This document shows positions 36,020 to 46,689 of a DNA stretch of 64,000 bases, one piece after another. The position numbers and the translations under genes were made by a program. The notes beneath the pieces were generated by a model. It worked only from the letters and a program-made list of their open reading frames with translations, was not told the origin of the DNA and ran no database searches. Position 1 is the stretch's first letter. Each line of letters starts with the position of its first letter. The stretch is from the NCBI GenBank assembly GCA_021464245.1, contig JADCRB010000090.1, forward strand, positions 488,008-552,007, read 5' to 3'. Source of the DNA: Carallia brachiata. Lineage: Eukaryota > Streptophyta > Magnoliopsida > Malpighiales > Rhizophoraceae.

Positions 36020-36494
36020 AATTAAAATTGGATCGCACTGGCCAGTTCAGCCAATTAGACCAGTTATCGGTCTTAAGTCCGGTACAGTTTAGGCTTAAAA
36101 ATGGAGGGCAGACCGGACCGATTAAAACCGGTCAAAAATCGGTTAAAATCGGTAAAAATCGGTCAAAAATCGAACCAGTTCAATCGGTTCAATTTAACTC
36201 AAAAAATTTCAAATTATAAGTTGATCCAAAATTTTATCTGAATTATAATTAAAGCTCTAATTTTAACTAAAAATTTCAATTTAGTCCTAAATTAATTAAA
36301 ACTTTCAATTTAATCTTTAAAATTAAAAAAATTAATATTTAACCACTTACTATAAATATTATTTTTTCAATTACTTTTTATAAATATATATATATCATTA
36401 AACATCGGTTCAAATACCGTTTCAACCGGTTGAACCGGTTAAACCTTAACCTACTAATATTTTGTTCGATGACTGGTCCAGTTCTGAAAACCTT
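36020..36494. mobile_element. Candidate non-autonomous element with AACCGGTT-type repeats
   Basis: ACTCAATGT (36011-36019) and ACTCAAAGT (36495-36503) flank the block, 8 of 9 bases equal. The left subterminal zone has repeated AAAATCGGTYAAAA and GACCGG words, the right has CAACCGGTTGAACCGGTT. Terminal repeats are imperfect (CACTGGCCAGT against CTGGTCCAG). No ORF of merit. Confidence 0.55.
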
Positions 36495-36503
36495 ACTCAA
36501 AGT

Positions 36504-37974
36504 TGGTGTTGCAAAAATTATTTGAAACATCTATGCATGGTGAAATAGGATTTAAGGGGATTATTCAATAGATTATTAACTTATCTTTGCATCATATTAC
36601 AAATACGAGTTTTGCTATTAGTAAAATGTTCACTTATTCATTTCCCTGCTGCTGGAGGGAATTAAAACTTTGTTTTTTTTTTTTTTTTTTTCTTTTTATA
36701 TCTATGTCTGTACCGAAAAACAAAAAGTGGGTCGAACTCTTGTAGTCCAATTGTTAGCTCATATTTTGGGCCGAGATGGTCCTTTTCGATGAATGGGTAA
36801 ATAGAATCCACAATGTTAATTTTGATATGAGAAGAGAATGATGTGGTAGATTAGATGGTAAATCACACATTTTCTTTAATTGTAGATATGCATATATTCA
36901 AAGACCCTTTGATTGGGGTGATGTCAAAACTGCAGCAAAATATTCATGGAATCTCTTAACCTCGGTTAATCACTAGTTAGAGTTTCCCTTTTACTTAAAT
37001 CAAAAAACATTGTGCTCTTTACTTTTCTACCAAAAAAAACAAAAAATTTGCTCTTTGCTTTGAGGTCTCCAACAGGATTAAATGGCAAGTGTTTCGGTGT
37101 CGATTGAGGTCTTATATACACCCTTAAGTGGATAAATTGCTATTGAAATACTTCTAATCCTTGGTCTCTTTATGGACAATAGGCAATTCCATTAGATCCC
37201 CAAACTCTCTATGAATACAGAAAAAGTAGTTGGCCGAATCAGTACCTCGAGCTGATTACCTTCAATCAGGCAATATAATTGTCCTCCTATTTTAGGTGGG
37301 TCGCATAACCCCCTCTTAAAGGGTCCTAACTGGAGTCGTATTCAAGTAAAATATTCTTGTCCTTGTAAATAATAGGCAGCCAGAAGGCAACTTATAGTTA
37401 AGGGGTAAATGTTTATGACCAAAAGATCCGGACGGAAACTATCCATCAATCATAATGTTTTAGTTAAAACAGGAAGAAAAAAAAAAAAAGAAGAAGAAGA
37501 AGGAGAAGATAAATCTTCTGGTCATGTATTTTAGCCCTCTACTTAATTACGGCTCGTTCTTATAGGCAAACCAGGAGTTTTCCCTCTTCCTTAACCCGGA
37601 TTAGAGCTAAAAAGAGAAGTGATCAATCCATGGAAACTCCACCAAAAGCAAACTGGAGGTTTCTTTAAATTAAGTATGCATTTTATTTATCACGGGAAAC
37701 CTCAGACGAAGAGAGACAGACATGCAAGTTAAACAACTTTTGGGGGGGGGGGGGGGGGGTGTGGTAATAAATAAGGACAAACATAGATAGTTTAGCACAT
37801 CTGGATCCTTCACATGTGAGGCCAAATCTGTCTTATCCTCATTTTGCTGCTGGCTTGCTTCCAGTTGCCTAGTAATCAACAATCAGAAAATGTCTATTAG
37901 AAAACATTATTTATTTTACCAAAGACTTGGAATTCTCTTAGCGACAAGCATAATTTGCTACTAAGTTCTAGGAC
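36504..37974. other. Intergenic, no supported gene
   Basis: Contains an 18-base T run near 36670, an A-tract near 37475 and an 18-G run at 37742-37759. No recognisable coding sequence. Confidence 0.45.
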
Positions 37975-38160
37975 TTATAGGTGTTTCACCTTCTTCTTAG
38001 GCTCCCGGGGCTTCAGCTCGGCCTTGAGAGGGACGGTGGCCGGCTTGGAGGCCGGAGCTTTGGGTGCAGCAGCAGTATTGCTAGGCTTGGGTTGCTCCTT
38101 CTTGACCGGTGCGGCGGCAAGTTGAGTGCCAGCAGGTTTATCAGCCTTGAGTGATGCCAT
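37975..38160 (-). CDS. Small Lys/Ala/Pro-rich protein (61 residues)
   Basis: The frame starts at 38160 with MASLKADKPAGTQLAAAPVK and ends KPREPKKKVKHL. Composition is extreme: Ala, Pro and Lys dominate, with no cysteine, no signal peptide and a basic tail. It is likely intrinsically disordered. The GC content and codon regularity are well above those of the surrounding DNA, which argues for selection. The start is the ATG at 38160, since the in-frame codon further upstream is TTG. CTATAAAT lies 97 bases upstream on this strand. I do not recognise a named family, so no function is given; a low-complexity chance ORF is the alternative. Confidence 0.6.
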   Translation of the reverse strand: MASLKADKPAGTQLAAAPVKKEQPKPSNTAAAPKAPASKPATVPLKAELKPREPKKKVKHL

Positions 38161-38256
38161 TCTTACTAGCAAATCTACCTTGCAAAGGATGCCAAGCTTG
38201 TAAGTGTACTGATTACCTTGCCAGTCTCTGAGTGACAGAGATCACAAGAAGTCCAC

Positions 38257-38264
38257 ATTTATAG
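38257..38264 (-). promoter_or_regulatory. TATA box of the Lys/Ala/Pro-rich gene
   Basis: CTATAAAT on the minus strand, 97 bases before the ATG at 38160, compatible with a leader of about 65 bases. Confidence 0.5.
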
Positions 38265-38296
38265 TTCAAACTGTGATGCGGAATTCGAATCACTAG

Positions 38297-38428
38297 TTAG
38301 ATCAAATTGGTGAAAAGGTAGTATATGCTGGCTTGAATCAAGTTCCAGAGAATAGAACAACTGAATTGGATGCCTTCTCAGAAATGCTGCATCAGATGCA
38401 GAGGCATTTTAGGGGCATCTTAGGATAA
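38297..38428 (+). other. Orphan exon-like open stretch (43 codons)
   Basis: After a possible acceptor (CACTAG) the frame reads LDQIGEKVVYAGLNQVPENR and continues TTELDAFSEMLHQMQRHFRG to a stop at 38426-38428. The amino-acid mix is that of a normal globular or helical protein, unlike random AT-rich translation. No matching upstream exon was seen on this strand within several kb. It may be the last exon of a broken gene. Function unknown. Confidence 0.35.
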
Positions 38429-38519
38429 TGCTTATTCCAATACAGGACCTGATATTTCAAGGGCATAAGCTGAAGCGCGCGCACGCGCACGCACACAAAC
38501 ATATATATAGTGGATTGGT

Positions 38520-38603
38520 AAGAGGCGAAATTTGAACCACAGCCTCCCACCTAAGCATAATAAGAGGTGAAATTTTAATTATAACCTTCCACCTAAGCAT
38601 AAT
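38520..38603 (+). repeat. 42-bp tandem duplication
   Basis: Two copies of a unit starting AAGAGGYGAAATTT and ending CCCACCTAAGCATAAT or TCCACCTAAGCATAAT. From 38604 to 40439 I see no gene; a SINE-like head is at 39642 and a (TA)n run at 40049-40093. Confidence 0.8.
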
Positions 38604-39641
38604 AGCCAGTAATCAGCTTAACAATACTTGCTGGTTTGGAATTGGGAGTTTAATGAGACAATTGCCCTTTTATTCGAACCTTAGATTCAGTGGAAATTTG
38701 GGATGAACTGGTCTGATAACAAGGACAATGAGGGAAATATCCAAAACAAAAGAGATGCTTAACTGTTTAAATTAAAGTTGCCATCTGCTAAATTCCATTT
38801 TGCAATTTGTGTATATCAGATTCACTTTTTGTCATATCAGGGCATTGATGCCACACAGTTGTTCTGATTTAACATATTCCTGAAATGCATTATTGAAAGC
38901 TTTCTAAGATCCCCAAAAACAAAAACAAAAAAATGATAAGATAAAATTGTCTTAATGTTTTATATAATATTACCATAAGGTGGTAATGCTGATTTTATCT
39001 CCAATTGCAATTTTACAACGGTGGTAATGCTAGATTCTTGTGAATGTTACATTGCCGTATTTTTATATATTAATGGATTTCCAAAAATGATTCTTACGCC
39101 AAACCTCTTCTTATCTTCAAGAGCCAGGATCCTGTTTTTTTTTTCAATTCTAAATATACTTTGTTTCATTAAAAAAAAAAATTGTAGGTGGGCCTTCACA
39201 CTGTAAAGTGCATTTTTTTTTTTTTGGTTTAAAGGCGCATTTTTTCTTGTAATATAAGGGCTTGAAAGGCCTTAGGCCTAGTCTCACCAATACATTTCTT
39301 AGGCTTAAGCCCAACGGTGGGCAAGTTAGGTCAATTATATTTATTTGGACTCTTAATTTCTAATCATGATACCCACAAGTCGGAAAACAAAACAAGCTTA
39401 TATCTTACAAAACTATGTTGTTTTGCAAAGAATGTTCATTGAAACTTCAAAGTCCAATTGGACGAGCTTGACAGACTGCATTAAATTTAAGTCTCCGGCC
39501 TGATCACTTAATGGCCTAGGATTGGTGTAATCAAAAGAACAAAATTCGATCCAAGTTTTCCCTACAAAAGGGTACGTAACCGGAATGGATGGGCCTCCAA
39601 AGTCTATGCTCGTAAACAACCGTATTCTAGCAATGGAATTT

Positions 39642-39697
39642 TAGTCTAGTGGTATTCCGCGTCCTCCTTTAAGATATGCGGAAAACGAGTTCTCATC
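39642..39697 (+). repeat. tRNA-derived SINE-like head
   Basis: TAGTCTAGTGG (A-box-like, 39642-39652) and GAGTTCTCATC (B-box-like, 39687-39697) at tRNA spacing. Confidence 0.45.
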
Positions 39698-40045
39698 TAC
39701 CTAAAATCAAAAAACTCTTCATTGTCATAGTCAATTTTTGGGGGTGTGAATGAGTCTAGCTCATTAACATATTCAAATTTGATTTGTTTAGTAACAAGCT
39801 GATTTGAGTAGCGCCTATTTTTTATTAAACTGAGTTTCGAGCTTTTTATGGACAAATAATTTAGCTTCATATTATTAATAAATATAATTGAAATTATAAA
39901 ATTTATTGTCATATAGAATTAAATTGATAAAATATTTACTTTAATTAAACTAACTAATTAAAAAATAAACATTTACTTTAAGTGTATAATTTCAAGCATC
40001 AAGGGAGTTACAACGCACCAGGTGCTTATGTTTGTGAGATCTATG

Positions 40046-40096
<51 letters not shown>

Positions 40097-40439
40097 TATT
40101 TTTAATCTTATTTTCGCCAAAAAAAATAATTATTTTCAAGACTCTAATAGACCTACCAAACATATTCCAATAAGGTGCTAAATAATTTTTTTAATAACTA
40201 AAATACGATACTTAAATAATTTGTAAGCAAGGAGCTTAAACCAATTGAACCTCTCATTACTAAAACTTGATTTGTTTATTAAACAAATTTTGATATCAAG
40301 TTTCAAACGAATTTTTATCGAATCAAATCATGAAACTTTTACACCATGTTTAGCTACTTTCCAAGGGAAACGAAAAAGAAAAGAAAATTTTAAAATTTTT
40401 TACTCATTTTCTTTTCTATTCATTTTCTATCAATTCAAA

Positions 40440-40749
40440 CAACTACCTTCTTTTTCTCTCACAAATTACTATTCATTTTCTTTCTTACAATTTTCTAATC
40501 ATTACTTTTTATCAATTATAACATCATCATTACTGTATTATTTTCTATTCATTTTCTTTTCTATTCACTTTCTATTCAATTTCTCACTATCCAATCACAC
40601 CCTTAATGAATGTATTAGTTTACTTATAGTCCTAGTCAATTCATCGTTAATTTGCGAGTCCAACTACCCGCGACTAAGACTAGATATAGAGTCCACTAAA
40701 ACTTACCCTAGCGAGCGATGCTGGGATGAATGATGAGCTAAAACCAGAT
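40440..40749 (+). repeat. 320-bp tandem duplication, copy 1 (interrupted)
   Basis: Starts CAACTACC and runs to AAAACCAGAT at the retrotransposon edge. Its last 8 bases (GCTCTTGA) lie on the far side of the retrotransposon at 51061-51068, directly abutting copy 2. Many words are shared with copy 2, such as CACTATCCAATCACACCCTT and GATGCTGGGATGAATGATGA. Confidence 0.92.
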
Positions 40750-41560
40750 TGTAAGCGTATTTAAAAAAAAGAAAAGAAAAAGTCAAGTCTTTTGTCGGCG
40801 TTACCAATTTCAAAATTGGCAACGCTGATGCGGAAAAAATTTTCAAAAAAATATTCTTTTCCTATGATATTTTCACACGGGAAAGGAACCCTATAAATAG
40901 GCCCCTACCCCTGAATTCAAAACATATTCAACAAATCTGTAAATAGAAAAATACAGAGAATTTGAGAGAAAAAGAAAATTTTGAAAATCTCTTAAGAAAA
41001 TTTCTCCTTTTCTTACGTATTTGATTTACAGTATACTCTCCTAATTCCTTTTTGAGAGATATTTCAGGGGTAAATCCCAAAAAATTTGCTGTTTCCATTT
41101 CTAAAATTATTTTTAGGTTTATATTCTCGGATCGCTCTAGAACTGAATTTACGAGAATATAGATATAAAAATATCAAATTACTACAAATCTAACTGTGAA
41201 CAAGTCTCATACGACCCTCAGCAAAATTCAGGCAACTCATCCGAGAACAAGTCCCTTCGACTCTCGGTGAAATTAAGCCAGATCGGCTCAGATCAGGTCT
41301 CTGCGGTTCTCAACCGTAGTCTAAACGTTCAAATCAGATACAGTTTTAGTCTACCAGTTCAAAATAAAGCTGTGAAAATTATTTCTCTCGAGATCAAGCT
41401 CGTGCAGCCCTTGACGGAGTAAAAAAAAAAAGGAACACTAATCAGAAGATCTACGTAGATCGACTCCACGTAAATTTTCTTTTATTTTAAATTTTTATCT
41501 GTAATTTATTTTTTGTATTTTTGAGTTTAATTATTTTAAACTTGAAATTTACCTGTTACA
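40750..41560 (+). repeat. 5' LTR
   Basis: Starts TGTAAGCGTATTT and ends ACCTGTTACA. A near-perfect hairpin sits near the start (GCGTTACCAATTT against AAATTGGCAACGC), then CTATAAATAG at 40891-40900 as TATA box. About a dozen substitutions separate it from the 3' LTR in the first 140 bases; later parts are closer. The insertion is therefore not recent. Confidence 0.95.
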
Positions 41561-41562
41561 AA

Positions 41563-41583
41563 TTTTTGGCATGCTCGGTGGGA
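41563..41583 (+). other. Primer-binding-site region
   Basis: TTTTTGGCATGCTCGGTGGG follows the LTR by a few bases, where plus-strand tRNA priming is expected. I cannot assign the tRNA from memory with certainty. Confidence 0.5.
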
Positions 41584-41808
41584 CCTCTTCACCTCCCATC
41601 TCTTGTTCCTTAAAAAAAAAAACCAAAAAAAACAAAAAAAAGCAACAGAGAAAAGAAAAAAGAAAAGAAAAAAAAAAGATGAACCGAGAAGGAAAAAAAG
41701 AAAAAAGAAAAAAAAAGAAAAAGAAAAAGAGAAAAAGACAAAATAGAGAAAAAGACGAAAAAAGTAAAAAAGTAAAAAAAAAAATTTTACAGGTGTTCAG
41801 CACATTAA

Positions 41809-44466
41809 ATGACACCAAAAAAAAGTACAGCTGCCGGTACCAACAAGAAGACAACGGCTCCATTGCCTGCATCAACTACCCTACCTGGGTACGCAAGTCC
41901 AGAAACCCGCGGACGGACACAATTTCTTGCTGTCCAAACCCGACAAAATATCGAAACAGATAATCCACAGCTTGCATAGCAACAGGATCTCTCCCCTGAC
42001 TCTCTTGCAGCATGGAAGAGTCGATCACCCACCCCGATCGAAGTCGGGGGCAACGCCACAAAGTCTGCTCAACAGAATCTAATTCATTCAGTAGAGATCC
42101 ACACAGAAGAATTAGAAGAGCTTTCTCCCCTAATCTTTCGCGGAGCCTCATCTGTTGCCGTTATGATGACCAACACAACCAGTACAGAAGAAAGGATTTC
42201 AGAATTGGAGAACAAGATTTTGCAGCTGATCAGAGTCGTAGAGAAAAAGGATCAACAGATTGCCGCTTTCAAAGGAAAAGCCCCGATCCAAATTGATCCC
42301 GAAATCCTCGAGGAGCAACCATATCCACCCGGTTTCACTCCAGAAGCCACACCAACCGACGTCTTCGCTGCAAAAAAGCGACAAGGTAGTTCTACACAGC
42401 TGCCACCCTCAAATTCTGTAACTTCACTATCTGTTCAACAATTGTAGGAAATGATAGCTAATACGATCCGCCTGCAACAAACTACATCCTTCCAAAGATC
42501 ACAGATGTACGTCAAACCGTACATCATACGAATTGAAAGTCTCAACATGTCTTTGGGCTACCAGCCACCCAAATTTCAATAATTCGACGGACGAGGCGAT
42601 CCCAAACAGCACATCGCCCACTTCGTTGAAACTTGCAACAACGCAGGGACTTATGGAGATCTCTTGGTGAAGCAGTTTGTTCGTTCACTCAGGGAGACCG
42701 CTTTCACCTAGTTTATAAATGTTGAACCAGAGTAGATCGACAGTTGGGAACAGCTACAACGAGAGTTCCTCAACAGATTTTTCAACACTCGAAAGACGGT
42801 AAGTATGATTGAGCTTACCAGCACCAAACAAAGGAAATGAGAATCCGTTGTCGAATACATCAATAGATGGCGTGCTCTCAGTTTGGACTGCAAAGATCGT
42901 CTAACGGAGACTTCTGCCGTGGAGATGTGCATTCAAGGAATGCATTGGGAGCTGTTATACATCCTGCAGGGTATCAAACCCCAAACCTTCGAAGAACTGG
43001 CGACCCGCGCACATGATATGAAGATAAGCATCCAGACTTCCGGGGGTACGGTTCCCATCTAGTTTTACCAGCAAGGAGGCAGAAGGGAGATTAAGAAGCC
43101 CAACAGTTCTGGAAAAGGAAAAGAAGTGATGACTGTTGAAGCCGCACCAGTAAAAGTGGGAGCTAAAGCCAAGGTAAATTCTCCGACTCAAATAACAGGA
43201 AAGGCGGAAGGTGACATTACGAGAGTTGGAGCAGAAGCAGTATCCATTCCCCTACTCAGACGTTCCCGACATCCTTGACCAATTGAACTCCCAGAGTGCA
43301 AGCGGCCCAATGAAAAGGATCGAGTCAGCGATCCAAGATTCTGCAAATATCACTGCATAGTAAGTCATCCAATTGGGAAGTGTTTCATCCTGAAGGAGCT
43401 AATCATGAAGCCCAAGAACCGGAATAAAATCATTCTGGACCAGGAAGGTGTAACCTCGGCAAACCAGACCACCATCACTTCAAAACCATCAGAAGAGGTG
43501 ACACACCGTAAGGAGGAGCCGCTTGACAATAAAAAGTCGACAACAGAGAAGGTATATGAAGCTCTCCAAACCCTTCTCGCTAACCCTCAGCTGTTTACAG
43601 CTTTGCAATCAACAGATGTGTGGCAAAATCAAGTTAGCAATACTCTCCAGACCTCAGTTGGATCTCTACCATCAAGTAATTCCAACTCAACAGAGCATCA
43701 GGCGGTCCAAAATCACGTCGGATGTTACTCCGCTATCTCATTTTCAGATGAGGATCTCCTGTTGGGGTCCAAACCCCACAATCGGTCATTGTATGTATCA
43801 GATTATGTGAGAGAACAGAAGGTCCGACGTATTCTGATCGACGATGACTCGGCAGTAAATATTATCCCAAAATCCACCATAAAGGAGCTCGGCATCAGTA
43901 TTGATGAGTTATCAGACAGCCGTTTGATGATTCATGACTTTAATCAAGAAGGACAGAAAGCAATTGAGATAATTCGCTTGGAGCTAACTATCGGTAATCT
44001 CACTTCTAGCACTCTAATTCATGTGATCGATGCACGTACCACATATAAGATGTTGCTAGGACGACCGTGGATTCATGGAAATGGAGTTGTATTATCAAGC
44101 CTGCATAAGTGCTTCAAGTACTACAATGGTAGCATTCAAAAGGTCAATGTTGATTTAAAGCCGTTTGATGATGCTGAATCACATTTAGCGGATGCAGTCT
44201 TCTACACTGACACAGACAATCTGGAGATCATTTCATCAAAAGCTACTTGGACTGGGAGCATCCACAAAAAGGAAAAAGCTGTCGAAGAACCTGTCAATGC
44301 TCAACCTCAGACTCCAACAAATGAAAAGCTGCCACAGCTTGCTGAACTTCGTCCGAAGGATGTTCCATCTTCAAGCTCCACTCCAGTCTTATGCTATGTG
44401 CCGAGGTCACGACGCTCAGAAGGTCAACCCCCTTTCTCTTATTGTATTGATCCTAAACAGCAGTAA
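41809..44466 (+). pseudogene. gag and aspartic protease of the gypsy element
   Basis: One frame runs from ATG 41809 (MTPKKSTAAGTNKK) through gag to the protease, broken by in-frame stops. Most stops fit CAG, CAA or CGA turned into TAG, TAA or TGA. Gag core text includes FDGRGDPKQHIAHFVETCNN, then QLQREFLNRFF and QGMHWELLYILQGI (about 42580-42970). A Cys/His stretch (CKYHCIVSHPIGKC) lies at 43340-43390. The longest open part, 43405-44466, carries the protease active site as ILIDDDSAVNIIP (where the family has D-x-G-S-A), followed by LLGRPWIH. The glycine to aspartate change likely kills the enzyme. Confidence 0.88.
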
Positions 44467-44783
44467 GGACATAGCCAACCCAAAAATAAAGGAACTACAC
44501 GACTTGAAGGAGACTTACACTCTGCCGATACTAAAAATTGAGCCGATTTTGTCTTCAAAATCATTAAAAGGCTTCGTCAGACTACATAGGGGCAGTCGAA
44601 GGTGGCTCACTTCTAGAAAAAAGAACACACGAAGGATTTGATTCTAATGCATACAAGCTCTTGGCCAAGGCAGGCTATGACTTCTCAAACCCGAGCACAG
44701 TGGGTACGCTGTCGTCCACACATGACACCGCTTCTCAATTATCACAGTCCCAACCTAGCTTAGGCTATTAGGAGAAGTCACAT

Positions 44784-46042
44784 GTGCAGATCATGCTAAA
44801 GAGCCGAAGCCGAGCAGCTGATGCACGTGCCATCACCACCACCACCAAACAAGACAGGCTTATCCAGTCAAACAAAGAAGGTGAAGTCAGAGGTTCTACA
44901 TTTCATGTCACAATTAGCGAGGAGGCTGATTCTGACTCATCAAATGGCGAAGTAAAGGAGGCTCCCCCAGAACTTGAAGATGGTGGCTAAGCAACTGTTG
45001 ATGAACTCAATGAGGTCAATCTTGGCTCTACGGAAGATCCCCGACCTACATTTGTAAGTGCTTCACTTACTGCAGAAGAAGAGCAAGAATGGAGGAGGAG
45101 GTTAACAAGCTGATCAATGCTAGCTTTATCCGAGAGGTCACCTACCCAACGTGGATTGCCAACATAGTCCCGGTAAGAAAGAAGAATGGACAGTTAAGGG
45201 TATGTGTTGATTTTCGAGATCTTAACAGGGTCTGTCCAAAAAATGACTTTCCGTTGCCCATAACAGAGATCACAGTCGATGCAACAACGGGTCACGAAGC
45301 ATTGTCTTTCATGGATAGTTCTTCAGGCTATAACCAAATCAGAATGGCACTAGAAGACGAGGAGTTGACAGCATTTCACACCCCAAAAGAATGTTATGTT
45401 AATGACTTAGTTGTAAAGCCTAAGAAGCGCAAAGACCACCTCGAGGATCTTAAGACAGTGTTCGAAAGACTTCGCAGGCATCAACTTAAAATGAATCCTC
45501 TCAAGTGTGCATTTGGTGTCACATTAGAAAAGTTTCTTGGGCTCGTGGTGCGACATCGTGGAATCGAAGTTGATCAGTCAAAAGTTGAGGCAATTTAAAA
45601 GATACCTGAACCTAAAAACCTGCACGAACTGCGAAGTCTACAAGGAAAGCTGGCCTACATTTGCCGTTTCATCTCCAATTTAGCTGGGAGATGTCAACCT
45701 TTCCATCGGTTGATGAAGAAGGATGTCCATTTCAAGTGGGATGAAACTTGCAGCAAAGCCTTTGAGAGCATAAAGAAGTACCTTTCCAATCCGCCAGTCC
45801 TGGGAGCTCCAATTCAAGGAAAGTCGTTAATTCTCTACATTGCAGCGCAGGAAAGATCTTTGGGAGCCCTGCTTGCACAGGAAAATGAGCAGGGAAAGGA
45901 AGTTGTCCTGTACTACTTGAGCAGAACACTAAACGGTCCGGAGCAGAGCCATTCGCCCATTGAAAAGACATATCTAGCACTGTTCTTTGCCATTGAGGCA
46001 CTATATGCAAGCTCACACGGTATGTCTCATTGCAAAAGCTGA
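44784..46042 (+). pseudogene. Reverse transcriptase and linked RNase H, internally deleted
   Basis: A linker piece at 44784-44990 is in another frame. From 45089 the frame gives the RT fingers and palm: REVTYPTWIANIVPVRKKNG, VCVDFRDLNRVCPKNDFPLP, MDSSSGYNQIRM. After AFHTPK about 30 family residues (the region holding PFGLKNAG-type sequence) are absent, and text resumes at ECYVNDLVVKPKKR. The catalytic YVDD is therefore YVND (45395-45406). A stop at 45596 fits CAA to TAA. The connection and RNase H start follow (FISNLAGRCQPF, LILYIAAQERSLGALLAQEN). A second deletion upstream removed the leader between EEEQE and EVNKLI. Cannot encode an active enzyme. Confidence 0.9.
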
Positions 46043-46239
46043 TCCTGTCAAATATATCTTATCTAAACCAATTTTTTCAGGACGACTTGCCAAGTGGGCA
46101 GTAATCCTACAGAGCTACGACATTGTCTACGTACCTCAAAAACAATCAAAGGATAAGCTCTAGTAGACTTCGTTGCAAATCACCCTATTCCGTCAGATTG
46201 GAAGTTCACAGATGATCTTCCAGATGAAGAGGTCTTTTA

Positions 46240-46680
46240 CATTGAAACACTGCCACCATGGACGATATTCTTTGATGGTGCAGCAAGGCGTGATGGTGCT
46301 GGTGCCGGTATAGTGAGTGTCACTCCTCAACGATAAATACTACCATATGCTATCATTCTTGGTGAGTTATGTTCAAATAATGTTACCGAATACTAGACTT
46401 TAATCATTTGTCCTCAAATGGCTGTCGATATAAAAATTCCAACTATAGAAGTCCATGGAAATTCTCAGCTCGTCATCAACCAACTTACAGGGTTGTATGA
46501 CGTGAAGAAAGAGGACCTTGCACCTTACCATCAATATGCTCGACAGCTAATGGATGAATTTGAAATTATCACCTTGGAGCATGTGCCTCAACGAGAAAAC
46601 ACTCAGGCAGACGCGTTGGCTAATCTGACCACTTCTCTTGCAAAGTCAGAAATCCAGACTACAGTTGTTGCCGTATGACA
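46240..46680 (+). pseudogene. Second RNase H-like domain of the gypsy element
   Basis: WTIFFDGAARRDGAGAG keeps the first acidic residue, and CSNNVTEY follows after a stop. HGNSQLVINQL has Asn where the family has the catalytic Asp. The end HVPQRENTQADALANLTT is typical. The extra RNase H domain is a mark of the Tat group. Confidence 0.85.
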
Positions 46681-46689
46681 GAAATGGAT

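Noticed and set aside
38279..38300. GGAATTCGAATCACTAGT, resembling TA-cloning vector junctions
   Set aside because: Only short pieces match what I remember of such vectors and the flanks are normal plant sequence, so contamination is not supported.
41571..42151. Lys-rich plus-strand ORF and minus-strand ORFs over the gag start
   Set aside because: The real gag frame is the one from 41809; the Lys-rich frame reads an A-rich leader and the minus frames are shadows.
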